Positions 15,818-26,227 are shown, counted from the first letter of the stretch. The stretch: DNA of 64,000 nucleotides from Granulicatella seriolae (GCF_024543085.1 NZ_JANHNZ010000008.1:23381-87380), one strand, 5' to 3'. The notes: generated by a model not told the origin, from the sequence alone. Program-made: numbers and translations.

Positions 15818-16759
15818 ATGTCTCAAATCAGCAGAGTAAATGCTAAGAGAAAGAAGAAAAGGGGTTGTTTATTCCGACTTTTGATCATGTTTTGTATTAT
15901 TTCTATGGGAGTTGTAGTTTTTTTTTGGAAAGTTTATAGCGATTTAGGAGATACAACCAAAAAGATATATAAATCAATAGAAACAGAGCAAGTGAGGACA
16001 GAAGTGGTAAATGTACAAACTAAAAAACCTTTATCAATTCTATTTTTAGGAGTGGATACGGGAGATTTAGGGCGAACAGAGCAAGGACGTTCTGATGCTA
16101 TGATGGTTTTAACAATTAACCCCAATAAAAATAAATCAACTTTAGTCAGTATCCCTAGAGATACTAGAAGTGAGATTATAGGTAATGGAACGGTTGATAA
16201 GATTAATCACGCCTATGCTTTCGGTGGGGTAGCTATGTCAGTTAATACTGTGCAGAATCTACTCAATATACCAATTGACTATTATGTGGAAGTTAATATG
16301 CAGGGTCTAAGAGAGATTATAGCTGCTTTAGGATCTGTTGAAGTCGTACCTAATAATACATTTACTCAAGATGGGTACTCTTTTACACAAGGGATTTCGA
16401 CTCAACTAGATTATAATTCAGTTTTACCATTTGTAAGGAACCGTTACTCTGACTCAGATTATGGACGTCAAGAACGTCATCGTCTAGTTATTCAAGCCAT
16501 CCTTAATAAAGTAGCTAGTTTGGAGAGTATTATGAAATATAGTGAAATTTTAGCTAGCTTACAAAATAATATGCAGACCAATCTGACATTCCAAGATATT
16601 CAAGGATTATTTTTTGATTATCGTAGTTCATTGGGTAATCTTCAACAAATACAATTGAAGGGTGAAGGCACCACCATTGATGGAATCTATTATAATATTC
16701 CAGATGAAAATCAATATTTAGAAGTCACTAAACAATTAAGAAGTGAATTAGAACTCTGA
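15818..16759 (+). CDS. LytR-CpsA-Psr (LCP) family wall-polymer ligase
   Basis: A 313-residue protein. A basic cytoplasmic N terminus (NAKRKKKRG) and one membrane anchor (residues about 18-40) are followed by the LCP domain outside: LSILFLGVDTG, GRSDAMMVLTINP, LVSIPRDTR, KINHAYAFGG and VRNRYSDSDYGRQERH, which carry the conserved Asp and Arg residues that bind the polyprenyl pyrophosphate. LCP enzymes attach capsule or teichoic acid to peptidoglycan. It is first in the capsule locus, behind AGGAGG. Confidence 0.92.
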   Translation: MSQISRVNAKRKKKRGCLFRLLIMFCIISMGVVVFFWKVYSDLGDTTKKIYKSIETEQVRTEVVNVQTKKPLSILFLGVDTGDLGRTEQGRSDAMMVLTINPNKNKSTLVSIPRDTRSEIIGNGTVDKINHAYAFGGVAMSVNTVQNLLNIPIDYYVEVNMQGLREIIAALGSVEVVPNNTFTQDGYSFTQGISTQLDYNSVLPFVRNRYSDSDYGRQERHRLVIQAILNKVASLESIMKYSEILASLQNNMQTNLTFQDIQGLFFDYRSSLGNLQQIQLKGEGTTIDGIYYNIPDENQYLEVTKQLRSELEL

Positions 16760-16973
16760 TAGTAGAAAGATGTAAGTTATAATAATGCATTCTAAATGTT
16801 ACTTAAATAGCTAAATGTCAGATATTTATTAATCATAACGGTATAGCGAATACATCACCATAAAGAGGCTAGTTACAAAATAAAGTGTGATGGTTGTGGA
16901 TACCGTTATGTTTTTACAGAAATAATAAAGAAGTTTTGTGCAATAATAAAGAATTATTAGAACTGGATTTTTT

Positions 16974-18806
16974 ATGTATATAAAAAGAAAAATAAAGGTG
17001 ATGGAGAATTTGTCTAGAAATTTAAAAAGAATTATTTTGATAGTTGCTGATATATCAAGTATTGCAATAGGTGGATGGGTTGCCATAGTGTTTTTATCAA
17101 GATATGTTGAAATTAGCCGAGGAAATTACTTAATATTATTAATTTTAGCCTCTATAATGTATGTCTTTATTGCCTATTATCTTAAAATATTCTCAGTGAT
17201 TAATCGGTTTACAGATTATAAAGTTTATGCAAAAGTGGGGGTTGCTCTGTTTATTAGCTTCTTTACCACTTATATTTTTTCTGTATTTTTTATAAGCCGC
17301 TATAGCAACCGATTTATTTTACTTAGTTTTATTTTTACTGTGGGATTAAGCATTGGATTAAGACTTTTATGGAGAATTTATCATGAATATAGTATTCGTG
17401 GTAATAAAAATCTGATTAAACAAAAAAAGAGAACGCTTGTGGTTGGTGCAGGACAAGGTGGAACGTTATTTATTAGAATGGTTGAAAAAAACCCCCAAGA
17501 TATTTGTATTATAGGATTAGTAGATAAAGATCCATTTAAAACCAATACATATATAGATGGAAAAAAAGTAATTGGGACAGAAGAAGATATTCCAACTCTA
17601 GTCAAAAAGCATGAAATCGATCAAGTCACTATTGCTATCCCGTCTTTACGGCCACAAGACTACGAACGCATCATTGATTTGTGTAACCAAGTTAACGTAA
17701 AAGTTACTATTATGCCTAGTTATGAAGAAGTCTTACAAGGGAAATTATCTGTAAGTAGACTTAGAGAGATAGAAATTGCCGATTTATTAGGCAGAGTTGA
17801 AGTCGTTTTAAACCAAGATAGTATGGTATCTAATCTAAAAGGCAAAACAGTTTTAGTGACAGGGGCTGGAGGTTCTATAGGTTCTGAACTTTGTCGTCAA
17901 TTAATCAAATTCCAACCAAAAGAAATTATTCTTTTAGGTCATGGAGAAAACTCTATCTATCTCATTCATAAAGAACTAACCCTCCTTTACGGCAATCAAA
18001 TCAAAATTATCCCTGTTATAGCTGATATCCAAGATAGAGAACGTATCTTCTCGATTATCAAAGAATATAGACCGGACCGTGTTTACCATGCGGCAGCGCA
18101 CAAGCATGTTCCGCTTATGGAAGAAAATCCTTATGAAGCTGTTAAAAATAATATTTTGGGAACAAGAAATATTGCGGAAGCTTCTAAAGAATATGGCGTG
18201 GAAAAATTCGTCATGGTCTCCACTGATAAAGCTGTAAACCCACCAAATGTCATGGGGGCAACCAAACGTGTCGCGGAAATGATTGTGACGGGTTTGAACG
18301 AAGAAGGGAAAACTAAGTTCTCTGCTGTTCGTTTTGGAAATGTTTTAGGGAGCCGTGGGAGTGTAGTTCCTCTATTTAAAGAGCAAATCGCCAAAGGTGG
18401 GCCTGTTACAGTTACAGATTTTAGAATGACACGGTACTTTATGACTATTCCCGAGGCTAGCCGTTTAATTATTCAGGCGGGAGCTCTAATGCAAGGTGGG
18501 GAAGTCTTCGTTTTAGATATGGGAGAACCAGTCAAGATTGTTGATTTGGCCAAAAAAGTTATCATGTTGAGTGGATTTTCCGAGGATGAAATCGCCATTG
18601 TTGAAAGTGGAATTCGCCCTGGTGAAAAGCTTTATGAAGAATTGTTAACCAACGACGAGCGAAAAGAAGACCAAATCTATGAAAAAATATTTGTTGGTAA
18701 GGTAAGACAAATACCTAGAGAAACAGTTGATTCCTTTATAGATAGTTTGTCTGCATATGACAAGCTCACTTTGAAAAATAAATTAATAGAATTTGCTAAG
18801 GAATAG
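16974..18806 (+). CDS. capD: Membrane UDP-GlcNAc 4,6-dehydratase (CapD/PglF/EpsC-like)
   Basis: A 610-residue protein with four N-terminal membrane helices (residues about 15-125). A first nucleotide-binding fold follows (VVGAGQGGTLFIRMV), then a catalytic SDR domain (TVLVTGAGGSIGSELCRQL, AAAHKHVPLMEENP, VSTDKAVNPPNVMGATKR). The Met-Lys variant of the active site is typical of inverting or retaining 4,6-dehydratases acting on UDP-GlcNAc. It would make a UDP-4-keto-6-deoxy sugar. The start is uncertain: ATG 16974 has a weak ribosome site, and ATG 17001 is an alternative. In S. aureus the product is reduced by CapN, and no capN-like gene is in this locus. Confidence 0.88.
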   Translation: MYIKRKIKVMENLSRNLKRIILIVADISSIAIGGWVAIVFLSRYVEISRGNYLILLILASIMYVFIAYYLKIFSVINRFTDYKVYAKVGVALFISFFTTYIFSVFFISRYSNRFILLSFIFTVGLSIGLRLLWRIYHEYSIRGNKNLIKQKKRTLVVGAGQGGTLFIRMVEKNPQDICIIGLVDKDPFKTNTYIDGKKVIGTEEDIPTLVKKHEIDQVTIAIPSLRPQDYERIIDLCNQVNVKVTIMPSYEEVLQGKLSVSRLREIEIADLLGRVEVVLNQDSMVSNLKGKTVLVTGAGGSIGSELCRQLIKFQPKEIILLGHGENSIYLIHKELTLLYGNQIKIIPVIADIQDRERIFSIIKEYRPDRVYHAAAHKHVPLMEENPYEAVKNNILGTRNIAEASKEYGVEKFVMVSTDKAVNPPNVMGATKRVAEMIVTGLNEEGKTKFSAVRFGNVLGSRGSVVPLFKEQIAKGGPVTVTDFRMTRYFMTIPEASRLIIQAGALMQGGEVFVLDMGEPVKIVDLAKKVIMLSGFSEDEIAIVESGIRPGEKLYEELLTNDERKEDQIYEKIFVGKVRQIPRETVDSFIDSLSAYDKLTLKNKLIEFAKE

Positions 18807-18816
18807 GGTGAAGAGC

Positions 18817-19407
18817 ATGTATCAGTATATAAAAAGGATGATTGATATCTTCATGTCGTTTGTAGCGATTATTATATTTAGTCCACTTATGTTACTCACT
18901 GCGATTGTGATTAAACTAGATTCAAAAGGACCAGTTTTGTTTAAACAAAAGCGGGTTGGAAAAGATAAAACTCATTTTCAGATTTACAAATTTAGAACCA
19001 TGTATCAAGATACACCAGGTGATGTACCCACACACCAACTTCAAGGAGCTAAATCCACGATAACTCGTGTCGGAGGTTTTTTAAGGAAATCTAGTCTAGA
19101 TGAATTACCGCAACTTTTTAATATTTTGAAGGGTGACATGTCAGTCATTGGTCCACGTCCAGCTTTGTGGAATCAATATGATTTAATTGAAGAAAGAGAT
19201 AAGTATGGTGCTAATGATATTAGACCGGGATTAACTGGATGGGCACAAATTAACGGTAGAGATGAGCTAGAGATACCTGTTAAAGCAAAACTAGATGGAT
19301 ATTATAAACAACAGATGAATTTCTTTTTTGATGTCAAATGTTTTTTTGGAACAATAGTTTCAATAATGAAAGCAGATGGCGTAAAGGAAGGAAGTAATCA
19401 AAAATAG
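18817..19407 (+). CDS. capM: Undecaprenyl-phosphate sugar transferase (initiating)
   Basis: A 196-residue member of the bacterial sugar transferase family (PglC/CapM/EpsL size). A single N-terminal membrane helix (IDIFMSFVAIIIFSPLMLL) leads into the catalytic domain with KRVGKDKTHFQIYKFRTM, SLDELPQLFNILKGDMSVIG with PRPA, and RPGLTGWAQINGR. It moves a phospho-sugar to the lipid carrier and starts repeat-unit assembly. ATG 18817 is chosen, since the longer frame from TTG 18793 overlaps the previous gene and has no ribosome site. The donor is probably the CapD product. Confidence 0.9.
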   Translation: MYQYIKRMIDIFMSFVAIIIFSPLMLLTAIVIKLDSKGPVLFKQKRVGKDKTHFQIYKFRTMYQDTPGDVPTHQLQGAKSTITRVGGFLRKSSLDELPQLFNILKGDMSVIGPRPALWNQYDLIEERDKYGANDIRPGLTGWAQINGRDELEIPVKAKLDGYYKQQMNFFFDVKCFFGTIVSIMKADGVKEGSNQK

Positions 19408-19452
19408 TTTTTGTATAATGATAAAAGAACTTTCTTAGAAGGTGTGTAGTGT

Positions 19453-20643
19453 GTGAATAAGATACTGGTGTATTGTCAATATTATTATCCCGAGCAATTT
19501 CGTATACACGACATTTGTGAAGAGCTAGTTAGGAGAGGATATGAGGTTACTGTAGTTACTGGAATTCCTAACTATCCAATAGGGTCATTTTTTGAGGGCT
19601 ACGGATTATTTAACCGAAGACGAGAAATGATAAATGGGGTCCAGGTTGTTCGGTTACCTATTGTTCCTAGAGGGAAAAGAACTATCCAACTAATGTTCAA
19701 TTATTTTTCTTATATAGTGTCTGCTGGTATCTATTCTCTATTTACTAGACAAAAGGCAAGCCACGTGTTTACTTATGGATTAAGTCCAATAACACAGGCC
19801 TTGCCAGGAATAATTTATTCAAAAAGAAAAAAAGTAAAAAATATCCTTTATGTATTAGATCTTTGGCCTGAAAGTGTTACTGCAACCACCTCACTAGAAA
19901 ACAGAAGAATTATCTCTTTTATTGAAAGAATGGTTTCTTATATCTATAGACATTATCAGTATATTCTAGTAACATCCGGAGGTTTTTTAGAGTCAGTTAA
20001 TAAATACAACCAGAATGCAGATAACCATGTGGCTATTTGGCCACAATATGCCGAGGAAACCTATTATCCTGTACCGAAAACTAAACCAGAAATATTTACA
20101 ATTTTATTTGCTGGGAATATTGGAGTTGCTCAAAATATGCACTTGTATCCGAAAGTGGCCAAGCTACTTAAGGAAAGGGGTTATATGTTCCAGTTTAAAA
20201 TTATTGGTGATGGACGAGCAAAACAATCCTTAGAGCAACAAGTTGAAACGGAAAGAGTTTCTGAGTATTTTGAAATTTTACCTCCAGTTCCAGTAGATCA
20301 AGTTAAGTATGAAATGGCTAAAGTAGATGTAGCGATTATTAGTTTAAATGATGACCCTATGGTTGGGAAAACAATACCCGGAAAATTGCAATCATGTATG
20401 GCGTGTGGAATGCCTCTCTTAGTGTCTGCAAATGGTGAAGTGGCAGAAATTGTGGAAAAATCTAATGCTGGGTTGGTCTCCAATGCGGATGATGCTGAGG
20501 CTTTGGCAGAGAACATTGTCAAGTTTTTACAATTAACAAGGGAAGAATTGGAAATACTTGGTAAGAATTCGTACGAGTATTATCAAAACAATTATGATAA
20601 AGCAAAATTATTAGATCAACTAGAAGAGTATTTAAACAGATAA
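19453..20643 (+). CDS. Glycosyltransferase family 4, WbuB/CapL-like
   Basis: A 396-residue GT-B enzyme. The N-terminal acceptor domain starts VYCQYYYPEQFRIHDICEEL. The donor domain has LFAGNIGVAQNMH and IPGKLQSCMACGMPLLVSA, with the usual nucleotide-sugar-binding pattern. Its position just before capE-capF-capG matches WbuB/CapL enzymes that transfer L-FucNAc to the lipid-linked sugar (inference from context). It starts at GTG 19453 with GAAGGTG upstream. Confidence 0.82.
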   Translation: MNKILVYCQYYYPEQFRIHDICEELVRRGYEVTVVTGIPNYPIGSFFEGYGLFNRRREMINGVQVVRLPIVPRGKRTIQLMFNYFSYIVSAGIYSLFTRQKASHVFTYGLSPITQALPGIIYSKRKKVKNILYVLDLWPESVTATTSLENRRIISFIERMVSYIYRHYQYILVTSGGFLESVNKYNQNADNHVAIWPQYAEETYYPVPKTKPEIFTILFAGNIGVAQNMHLYPKVAKLLKERGYMFQFKIIGDGRAKQSLEQQVETERVSEYFEILPPVPVDQVKYEMAKVDVAIISLNDDPMVGKTIPGKLQSCMACGMPLLVSANGEVAEIVEKSNAGLVSNADDAEALAENIVKFLQLTREELEILGKNSYEYYQNNYDKAKLLDQLEEYLNR

Positions 20644-20658
20644 TAAAGGGGATTAATT

Positions 20659-21681
20659 ATGTTTACAGACAAAGTACTTTTAATAACAGGTGGAACAGGT
20701 TCATTTGGCAACGCAGTTTTAGATCGTTTCCTAGATAGCCCGCTAAAAGAAATTCGTATCTTTTCTCGTGATGAAAAGAAACAAGATGATATGAGAAAGA
20801 AGTATGCCAATGATAAGATTAAGTTCTTTATTGGTGACGTTAGAGACTTGGATAGTGTGAGAAATGCAATGCATGGCGTGGACTATATTTTCCATGCGGC
20901 AGCGCTAAAACAAGTACCGTCCTGTGAGTTTTTCCCTATGGAAGCCGTTAAAACCAATGTCATCGGTACAGATAATGTCTTAACAGCGGCTATTGAAGCC
21001 AAAGTAAAAAAAGTGGTTTGTTTGTCTACTGATAAAGCAGCTTACCCAATTAATGCCATGGGAACTTCAAAAGCGATGATGGAAAAAGTTTTCGTTGCAA
21101 AATCAAGAAATGTAGATCCAGAACAAACATTAATTTGTGGAACCAGATATGGAAATGTTATGGCTTCACGTGGGAGTGTTATTCCTCTATTTGTTGAGCA
21201 ATTAAAAAATAAGAAACCTCTAACCGTAACAGAAGGAACCATGACTCGTTTCATGATGAGTTTAGAAGAAGCTGTTGATTTAGTCCTCTTTGCATTTGAA
21301 AATGCGGAACAAGGGGATATTATGGTTCAAAAAGCGCCAGCAAGTGATATCAACACCTTAATCCAAGCAATTCAAACAATCTTTCATACAAATGAAGAAG
21401 TGCAACATATCGGAATCAGACACGGTGAAAAAATGTACGAATCTCTTCTAACAAAAGAAGAAGCCGCAAATGCCATCGATATGGGAGACTTCTACAGAGT
21501 CCCTTCAGACAAACGTGATCTAAACTATGGCAAATTCTTTGATGAAGGAAACGTTGAAGCCATCACTTTAGAAGAATACAATTCAGACAATACAGAACAA
21601 TTAACAGTAGAAGAATTGGCTGAGAAATTACTAGCCTTACCATACATCAAGAAAGAACTTGCTAAATGGGGGAATGCTTAA
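20659..21681 (+). CDS. capE: UDP-GlcNAc 4,6-dehydratase/5-epimerase (first step to UDP-L-FucNAc)
   Basis: A 340-residue soluble SDR: LLITGGTGSFGNAVLDRFL at the N terminus, HAAALKQVPSCEFFP, and STDKAAYPINAMGTSK, a pattern specific to CapE/FnlA. It removes water across C4-C6 and epimerises C5 of UDP-GlcNAc. It sits 15 bp after the glycosyltransferase and overlaps capF by one base (TAATG). With CapF and CapG it forms the complete three-enzyme route to UDP-N-acetyl-L-fucosamine. Confidence 0.93.
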   Translation: MFTDKVLLITGGTGSFGNAVLDRFLDSPLKEIRIFSRDEKKQDDMRKKYANDKIKFFIGDVRDLDSVRNAMHGVDYIFHAAALKQVPSCEFFPMEAVKTNVIGTDNVLTAAIEAKVKKVVCLSTDKAAYPINAMGTSKAMMEKVFVAKSRNVDPEQTLICGTRYGNVMASRGSVIPLFVEQLKNKKPLTVTEGTMTRFMMSLEEAVDLVLFAFENAEQGDIMVQKAPASDINTLIQAIQTIFHTNEEVQHIGIRHGEKMYESLLTKEEAANAIDMGDFYRVPSDKRDLNYGKFFDEGNVEAITLEEYNSDNTEQLTVEELAEKLLALPYIKKELAKWGNA

Positions 21682-22793
21682 TGAATATTCTAGTTACTGG
21701 AGCAAAAGGGTTTATTGGAAAAAACCTTATCAGTGAATTAAGAAATACGACTGAGCATACGATCTTTGAAGTTGATATGGATACGACAGACCAAGAGTTA
21801 AGTCACTACTGTACAGAGTGTCATTTTGTCTATCATTTAGCTGGAATTAATAGACCAGAAACTGATGATGAGTTTATGAAAGGCAACTTTGGTTTTACTT
21901 CTTTGTTGCTAGATAAGTTAGCCAGTTTTGGTAATAAAGCACCTATTTTGATTACTTCATCTATCCAGGCTGAACTAGATAATCTTTATGGTAAGAGTAA
22001 ACTAGCAGGTGAAGAGTGTCTACTTGAGTATAGCCAAAACAATGATGTGGAAGCCTATATCTTTAGATTGCCCAACGTCTTTGGAAAATGGTCAAGACCT
22101 AACTACAATAGTGCAGTCGCTACATTTTGCTACTCCATTGCCCGTGGAAAAGAGATAACTATTAACAATGCGGCAGCCCCATTGAGATTGGTCTATATTG
22201 ATGATGTCGTAGAATCTTTCTTAGATGTTTTAAACGCTCAACACGTAAAAAATGATAGTTCTTATTATTCCGTAGCTACAGAATACCAAACAACAGTTGG
22301 TCAGGTAGCAGACCTTATCCAATCATTTAAAGACTCAAGAGTGACTTATTTTATTCCTAATATGGAAGACGAATTAAGCAAAAAATTATATAGTACCTAC
22401 CTAAGCTTTTTACCAGAGAATGACTTTGCTTATCCAGCTAAAATGAATGTCGATCACCGTGGTTCCTTCACAGAGTTATTTAAAACTATGGATCGTGGAC
22501 AAGTTTCCGTTAACATCTCTAAACCTGGAATTACCAAGGGACAACACTGGCACCATACAAAAAATGAAAAGTTTGTTGTTGTTCAAGGACAGGGTGTCAT
22601 TCGTTTTAGAAAGATTGGCGAAGAAGAAATTATTGACTATCCTGTATCTGGTGAGGCTATCGAGATTGTTGATATCCCAGTAGGATATACCCATTCCATT
22701 GTTAACACTGGGGATACAGATATGGTAACGGTTATGTGGGCCAATGAAGCTTTTGACCCAAATAGACCAGATACGTACTTTTTGGAGGTATAA
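21681..22793 (+). CDS. capF: UDP-2-acetamido-2,6-dideoxy-hexulose reductase
   Basis: A 370-residue bifunctional CapF/FnlB enzyme. The N-terminal SDR domain has ILVTGAKGFIGKNLI and LYGKSKLAGEE. The C-terminal cupin domain (residues about 255-370) has GITKGQHWHHTKNEKF with the metal His residues and IPVGYTHSIVNTG. The cupin part epimerises C3 and the SDR part reduces C4. Start ATG 21681 overlaps the capE stop; the longer frame from 21666 lacks a ribosome site. Confidence 0.93.
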   Translation: MNILVTGAKGFIGKNLISELRNTTEHTIFEVDMDTTDQELSHYCTECHFVYHLAGINRPETDDEFMKGNFGFTSLLLDKLASFGNKAPILITSSIQAELDNLYGKSKLAGEECLLEYSQNNDVEAYIFRLPNVFGKWSRPNYNSAVATFCYSIARGKEITINNAAAPLRLVYIDDVVESFLDVLNAQHVKNDSSYYSVATEYQTTVGQVADLIQSFKDSRVTYFIPNMEDELSKKLYSTYLSFLPENDFAYPAKMNVDHRGSFTELFKTMDRGQVSVNISKPGITKGQHWHHTKNEKFVVVQGQGVIRFRKIGEEEIIDYPVSGEAIEIVDIPVGYTHSIVNTGDTDMVTVMWANEAFDPNRPDTYFLEV

Positions 22794-22795
22794 GA

Positions 22796-23923
22796 ATGAA
22801 AAAGTTAAAAGTAATGACTGTTGTAGGAACAAGACCAGAAATCATTCGACTTTCTGCTGTTATCAACAAACTAGATGAGTCAGACGCCATTGAACATATT
22901 CTTGTTCATACAGGACAAAACTATGACTATGAATTAAATGAAGTTTTCTTTAACGATTTTAAACTAAAAAAACCTGATTATTTTCTGAATGCAGCAACAG
23001 GAACCGCTGTAGAAACAATTGGGAATATTTTGGTGAAAATTGACCCAATTCTTGATCAAGTAAATCCTGATGCATTTTTAGTATTAGGTGACACAAATAG
23101 TTGTCTATGTGCCATTGCAGCAAAACGTAGACAAATCCCAATATTCCATATGGAAGCGGGAAATAGATGCTTTGACCAACGAGTTCCTGAAGAAACTAAC
23201 AGGAAAATCGTTGACCATACGGCAGATATTAATCTTACTTACAGTGATATTGCTAGAGAATATCTGTTAAGAGAAGGCTTGACAGCAGATAGAATTATTA
23301 AAACAGGTAGTCCTATGTTTGAGGTGCTTGCTACTAGACAAGAAAGCATAGCGAATTCTGATGTTCTAGAACGCTTAGATTTGAAAGCAAACCAATATTT
23401 CCTAGTGTCAGCTCATAGAGATGAGAACATTAACTCGGAAACAAACTTTTTAAACCTTGTTGATAGTTTGAATACTATTGCTGATAAATACCAATTACCA
23501 ATTATTGTTAGCACTCACCCACGTACGCGTAATATGATTGAAGTAAAAGGTGTCACCTTTAACCCACTAGTTCAACTGATGAAACCATTAGGCTTTAATG
23601 ACTATAATGCCTTACAAGTACATTCTAAAGCGGTACTTAGCGATAGTGGTACTATTAGTGAAGAAGCATCAATTTTAGGCTTTAAAGCCTTGAATATTCG
23701 TCAAGCACATGAAAGACCAGAAGCAATGGAAGAAGCGGCAGTTATGATGGTTGGTCTTGAAAAAGAAAGAATTCTACAAGGATTAGAAGTTCTCGAAAGC
23801 CAAGCGCCAACAACTTTGAGACAAGTAAGTGATTACTCTATGCCAAATGTTTCTGAAAAAGTATTGAGAATTATTTTATCTTATACGGATTATGTGAATC
23901 GTACGGTTTGGAGAAAATATTAA
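22796..23923 (+). CDS. capG: Non-hydrolysing UDP-N-acetyl 2-epimerase (last step to UDP-L-FucNAc)
   Basis: A 375-residue WecB/CapG-type epimerase: MTVVGTRPEIIRLSAV, VLGDTNSCLCAIAAKR, HMEAGNRCFDQRVPEETNRK, SAHRDENIN and SDSGTISEEASILG. The asparagine in the EAGNR segment and the VPEE motif are typical of CapG/FnlC rather than WecB. It begins two bases after capF, behind GGAGG. It inverts C2 and yields UDP-L-FucNAc. Confidence 0.92.
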   Translation: MKKLKVMTVVGTRPEIIRLSAVINKLDESDAIEHILVHTGQNYDYELNEVFFNDFKLKKPDYFLNAATGTAVETIGNILVKIDPILDQVNPDAFLVLGDTNSCLCAIAAKRRQIPIFHMEAGNRCFDQRVPEETNRKIVDHTADINLTYSDIAREYLLREGLTADRIIKTGSPMFEVLATRQESIANSDVLERLDLKANQYFLVSAHRDENINSETNFLNLVDSLNTIADKYQLPIIVSTHPRTRNMIEVKGVTFNPLVQLMKPLGFNDYNALQVHSKAVLSDSGTISEEASILGFKALNIRQAHERPEAMEEAAVMMVGLEKERILQGLEVLESQAPTTLRQVSDYSMPNVSEKVLRIILSYTDYVNRTVWRKY

Positions 23924-23924
23924 G

Positions 23925-24995
23925 ATGAAAAATAGTGATTTACGCATTATGATGATTTCTCCTCTGCCGCCACCAATCGGAGGGATAGCCAGATGGACTG
24001 AGCAATATATTCACTATGCCACTAATAGAAAGATGGATATAAGATTAGTTAATACTGCTATTATTGGTGAACGCTCTAAAATTATTAATTCAAAACGAAA
24101 TATTTTGGATGAAATTAAAAGAACGTATCAGATAATTAGACAGGTAATAAAAATAGAAAGAGAATATAAACCTGACATTATACATCTGAATACATCCTGT
24201 AGTAAATTAGGCCTTTTCAGAGATTACTTATGTGCGTTGGTTGTAAAAAAATCTAGTACTAAACTATTTATACATTATCACTGTAATATTAGTGACCAGA
24301 TAAGCGGCCGTTTACAACTATTGATTTTAAAAAAGATGACAAAATTAGCAGATAGACGACTTGTTCTTAATAATGACTCTAAGACATATTTACTTGTAAA
24401 TAGTGATTGTGAAAGTAAGATTATCCCGAATTTCATTGATAATAGCTCCATTAGAAATCATCTATTTGTTGATTCTGGCAAGATTAAAGAAATAATCTTT
24501 GTTGGACATATTCAAGAGAGTAAAGGAATTAATGAAATTATTAGAGTTGCTGAGGCGATGCCTGATAGGATATTTAATCTAGTGGGCCCAAAACAGCCCA
24601 GTTTAAATGAAGAAAATTTCCCTAAAAATGTAAAGTTATTGGGTATCTTATCTAAGGGAGATGTACAAAAGAGACTTAAACGATCTCACCTTTTTTTGTT
24701 CCCTACCTATAGTGAGGGGTTTTCGGTGGCTTTATTGGAAGCGATGGCGTCTGGATTGCCTATAATTACAACGAACGTTGGTGCTAATGTAGATATGTTA
24801 GAAGATAAAGGTGGAATAATTGTTCCGGTTGGAGATAGTGAGAAGATAATTGAAGCAATACATGATTTAGATGATTCGGAGTATAGGCAACAAATGTCTG
24901 ATTGGAATATTGATAAAGTAAGACGTAACTATACTCTGGAAGGCGTTATGGAAAAATTATTTTCTGAATATGAAGCAGTTAAGAGTGTGCTATAA
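23925..24995 (+). CDS. Glycosyltransferase family 4, capsule repeat unit
   Basis: A 356-residue GT-B enzyme with a glycine-rich start (MISPLPPPIGGIARWTEQY), donor-domain IIFVGHIQESKGI and the GT4 motif FPTYSEGFSVALLEAMASG. It begins two bases after capG, so it is translationally linked. The sugar and linkage cannot be read. The base composition is more AT-rich than the flanking chromosome. Confidence 0.85.
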   Translation: MKNSDLRIMMISPLPPPIGGIARWTEQYIHYATNRKMDIRLVNTAIIGERSKIINSKRNILDEIKRTYQIIRQVIKIEREYKPDIIHLNTSCSKLGLFRDYLCALVVKKSSTKLFIHYHCNISDQISGRLQLLILKKMTKLADRRLVLNNDSKTYLLVNSDCESKIIPNFIDNSSIRNHLFVDSGKIKEIIFVGHIQESKGINEIIRVAEAMPDRIFNLVGPKQPSLNEENFPKNVKLLGILSKGDVQKRLKRSHLFLFPTYSEGFSVALLEAMASGLPIITTNVGANVDMLEDKGGIIVPVGDSEKIIEAIHDLDDSEYRQQMSDWNIDKVRRNYTLEGVMEKLFSEYEAVKSVL

Positions 24996-25133
24996 TATGC
25001 CCTAAGGTAGTATTCTACTATATAAAATTATTGGAAACTGCTATATCTCTCATAGGTAAATCATTGTGCTGTAATTGAAAGAAGATACTTTTGAATTAAA
25101 GAAATAATTATTTATATTAGGAGCGTAGTAGTT

Positions 25134-26225
25134 ATGGAAGAAAATAAAAAAATTGATATCATTCAAGTGATACCAACATTGGGTATTGGCGGCGCAGAAA
25201 TTGTTGTTGAAAATTTAGTGAGAGAACTTAAAAATAAACAGTATAATGTGCTCGTTGTAACATTTTTTTCCAATGAAACATTTATTTCAGAAAGAATTAA
25301 AAATCTAGGTATACCGATTATATACTTAGATAAGAAGCTAGGGTTTGATATATCCATTATGCGAAAATTATTTGATATTTTCTCTAAATATAAACCTAAA
25401 GTAGTGCATTCACACTTATCAGCGACTTTATACTGTCTTCCTATTGAGGTGTTACTTGGAATAAAAAGTCGTATTCATACAACGCATAATTTGGCGGAAA
25501 AGGATGCAGGGATATTCTCAAAAATACTTTATCGGATATTTTTCAAACTATTTAAACTTATACCAGTTGCAATTAGCGAAAAAGTTAAAAGCTCTATATC
25601 AAAGGTATACCATGTAGATAGTTCTCATATACCATTAATCTATAATGGGGTCTTGCTAGCTGACTTCAATAGAAAGTCTAATTATGAAATTACTAAAAAT
25701 ATTGAGATAGTCCACGTTGGAAGGTTAAGTGAACCTAAAAACCATGTGACTATGATAAAAGCTGTTCAAATTTTGAAAACTAAATATCCAAATTTAACAT
25801 TGAAACTAATCGGTCAGGGAGAAAAACAAGAAGAATTATCTGAGTTAGTAGAGACTTTAGGTTTGGAGAAGAATATAATTTTTGTGGGTGCTGTAGATGA
25901 TGTTCGTAACTTTTTATTAGAAGCTGACATCTTTATTTTACCTTCTCTATGGGAGGGGATGCCGATATCATTAATAGAAGCTATGGCAACCGGGTTACCT
26001 ATCATTGCAAGTGATGTAGGTGGGATTGGGGAGATGATTTCTCATGAGGAATCAGGGCTATTAATTGAACCTGATACAGATGCCTTAGTGGACTCCATAA
26101 ATAGTTTGATAGAAAGTCAGTGGTTAAGAGAATGTTTAGGGAATAACGCGTATATAAAATCTTTAGACTTTACAAGTGATATTATGGCAGAAAAATATAT
26201 AGAATTGTACAGAAAGGGAGAATAA
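25134..26225 (+). CDS. Glycosyltransferase family 4, capsule repeat unit
   Basis: A 363-residue GT-B enzyme: QVIPTLGIGGAEIVVENLV at the N terminus, HVGRLSEPKNHVTMIKA, and LPSLWEGMPISLIEAMATG. The gap of 138 bases before it is the largest inside the capsule gene run and holds an AT-rich stretch that could carry a promoter. The next gene starts two bases after its stop. Confidence 0.86.
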   Translation: MEENKKIDIIQVIPTLGIGGAEIVVENLVRELKNKQYNVLVVTFFSNETFISERIKNLGIPIIYLDKKLGFDISIMRKLFDIFSKYKPKVVHSHLSATLYCLPIEVLLGIKSRIHTTHNLAEKDAGIFSKILYRIFFKLFKLIPVAISEKVKSSISKVYHVDSSHIPLIYNGVLLADFNRKSNYEITKNIEIVHVGRLSEPKNHVTMIKAVQILKTKYPNLTLKLIGQGEKQEELSELVETLGLEKNIIFVGAVDDVRNFLLEADIFILPSLWEGMPISLIEAMATGLPIIASDVGGIGEMISHEESGLLIEPDTDALVDSINSLIESQWLRECLGNNAYIKSLDFTSDIMAEKYIELYRKGE

Positions 26226-26227
26226 AG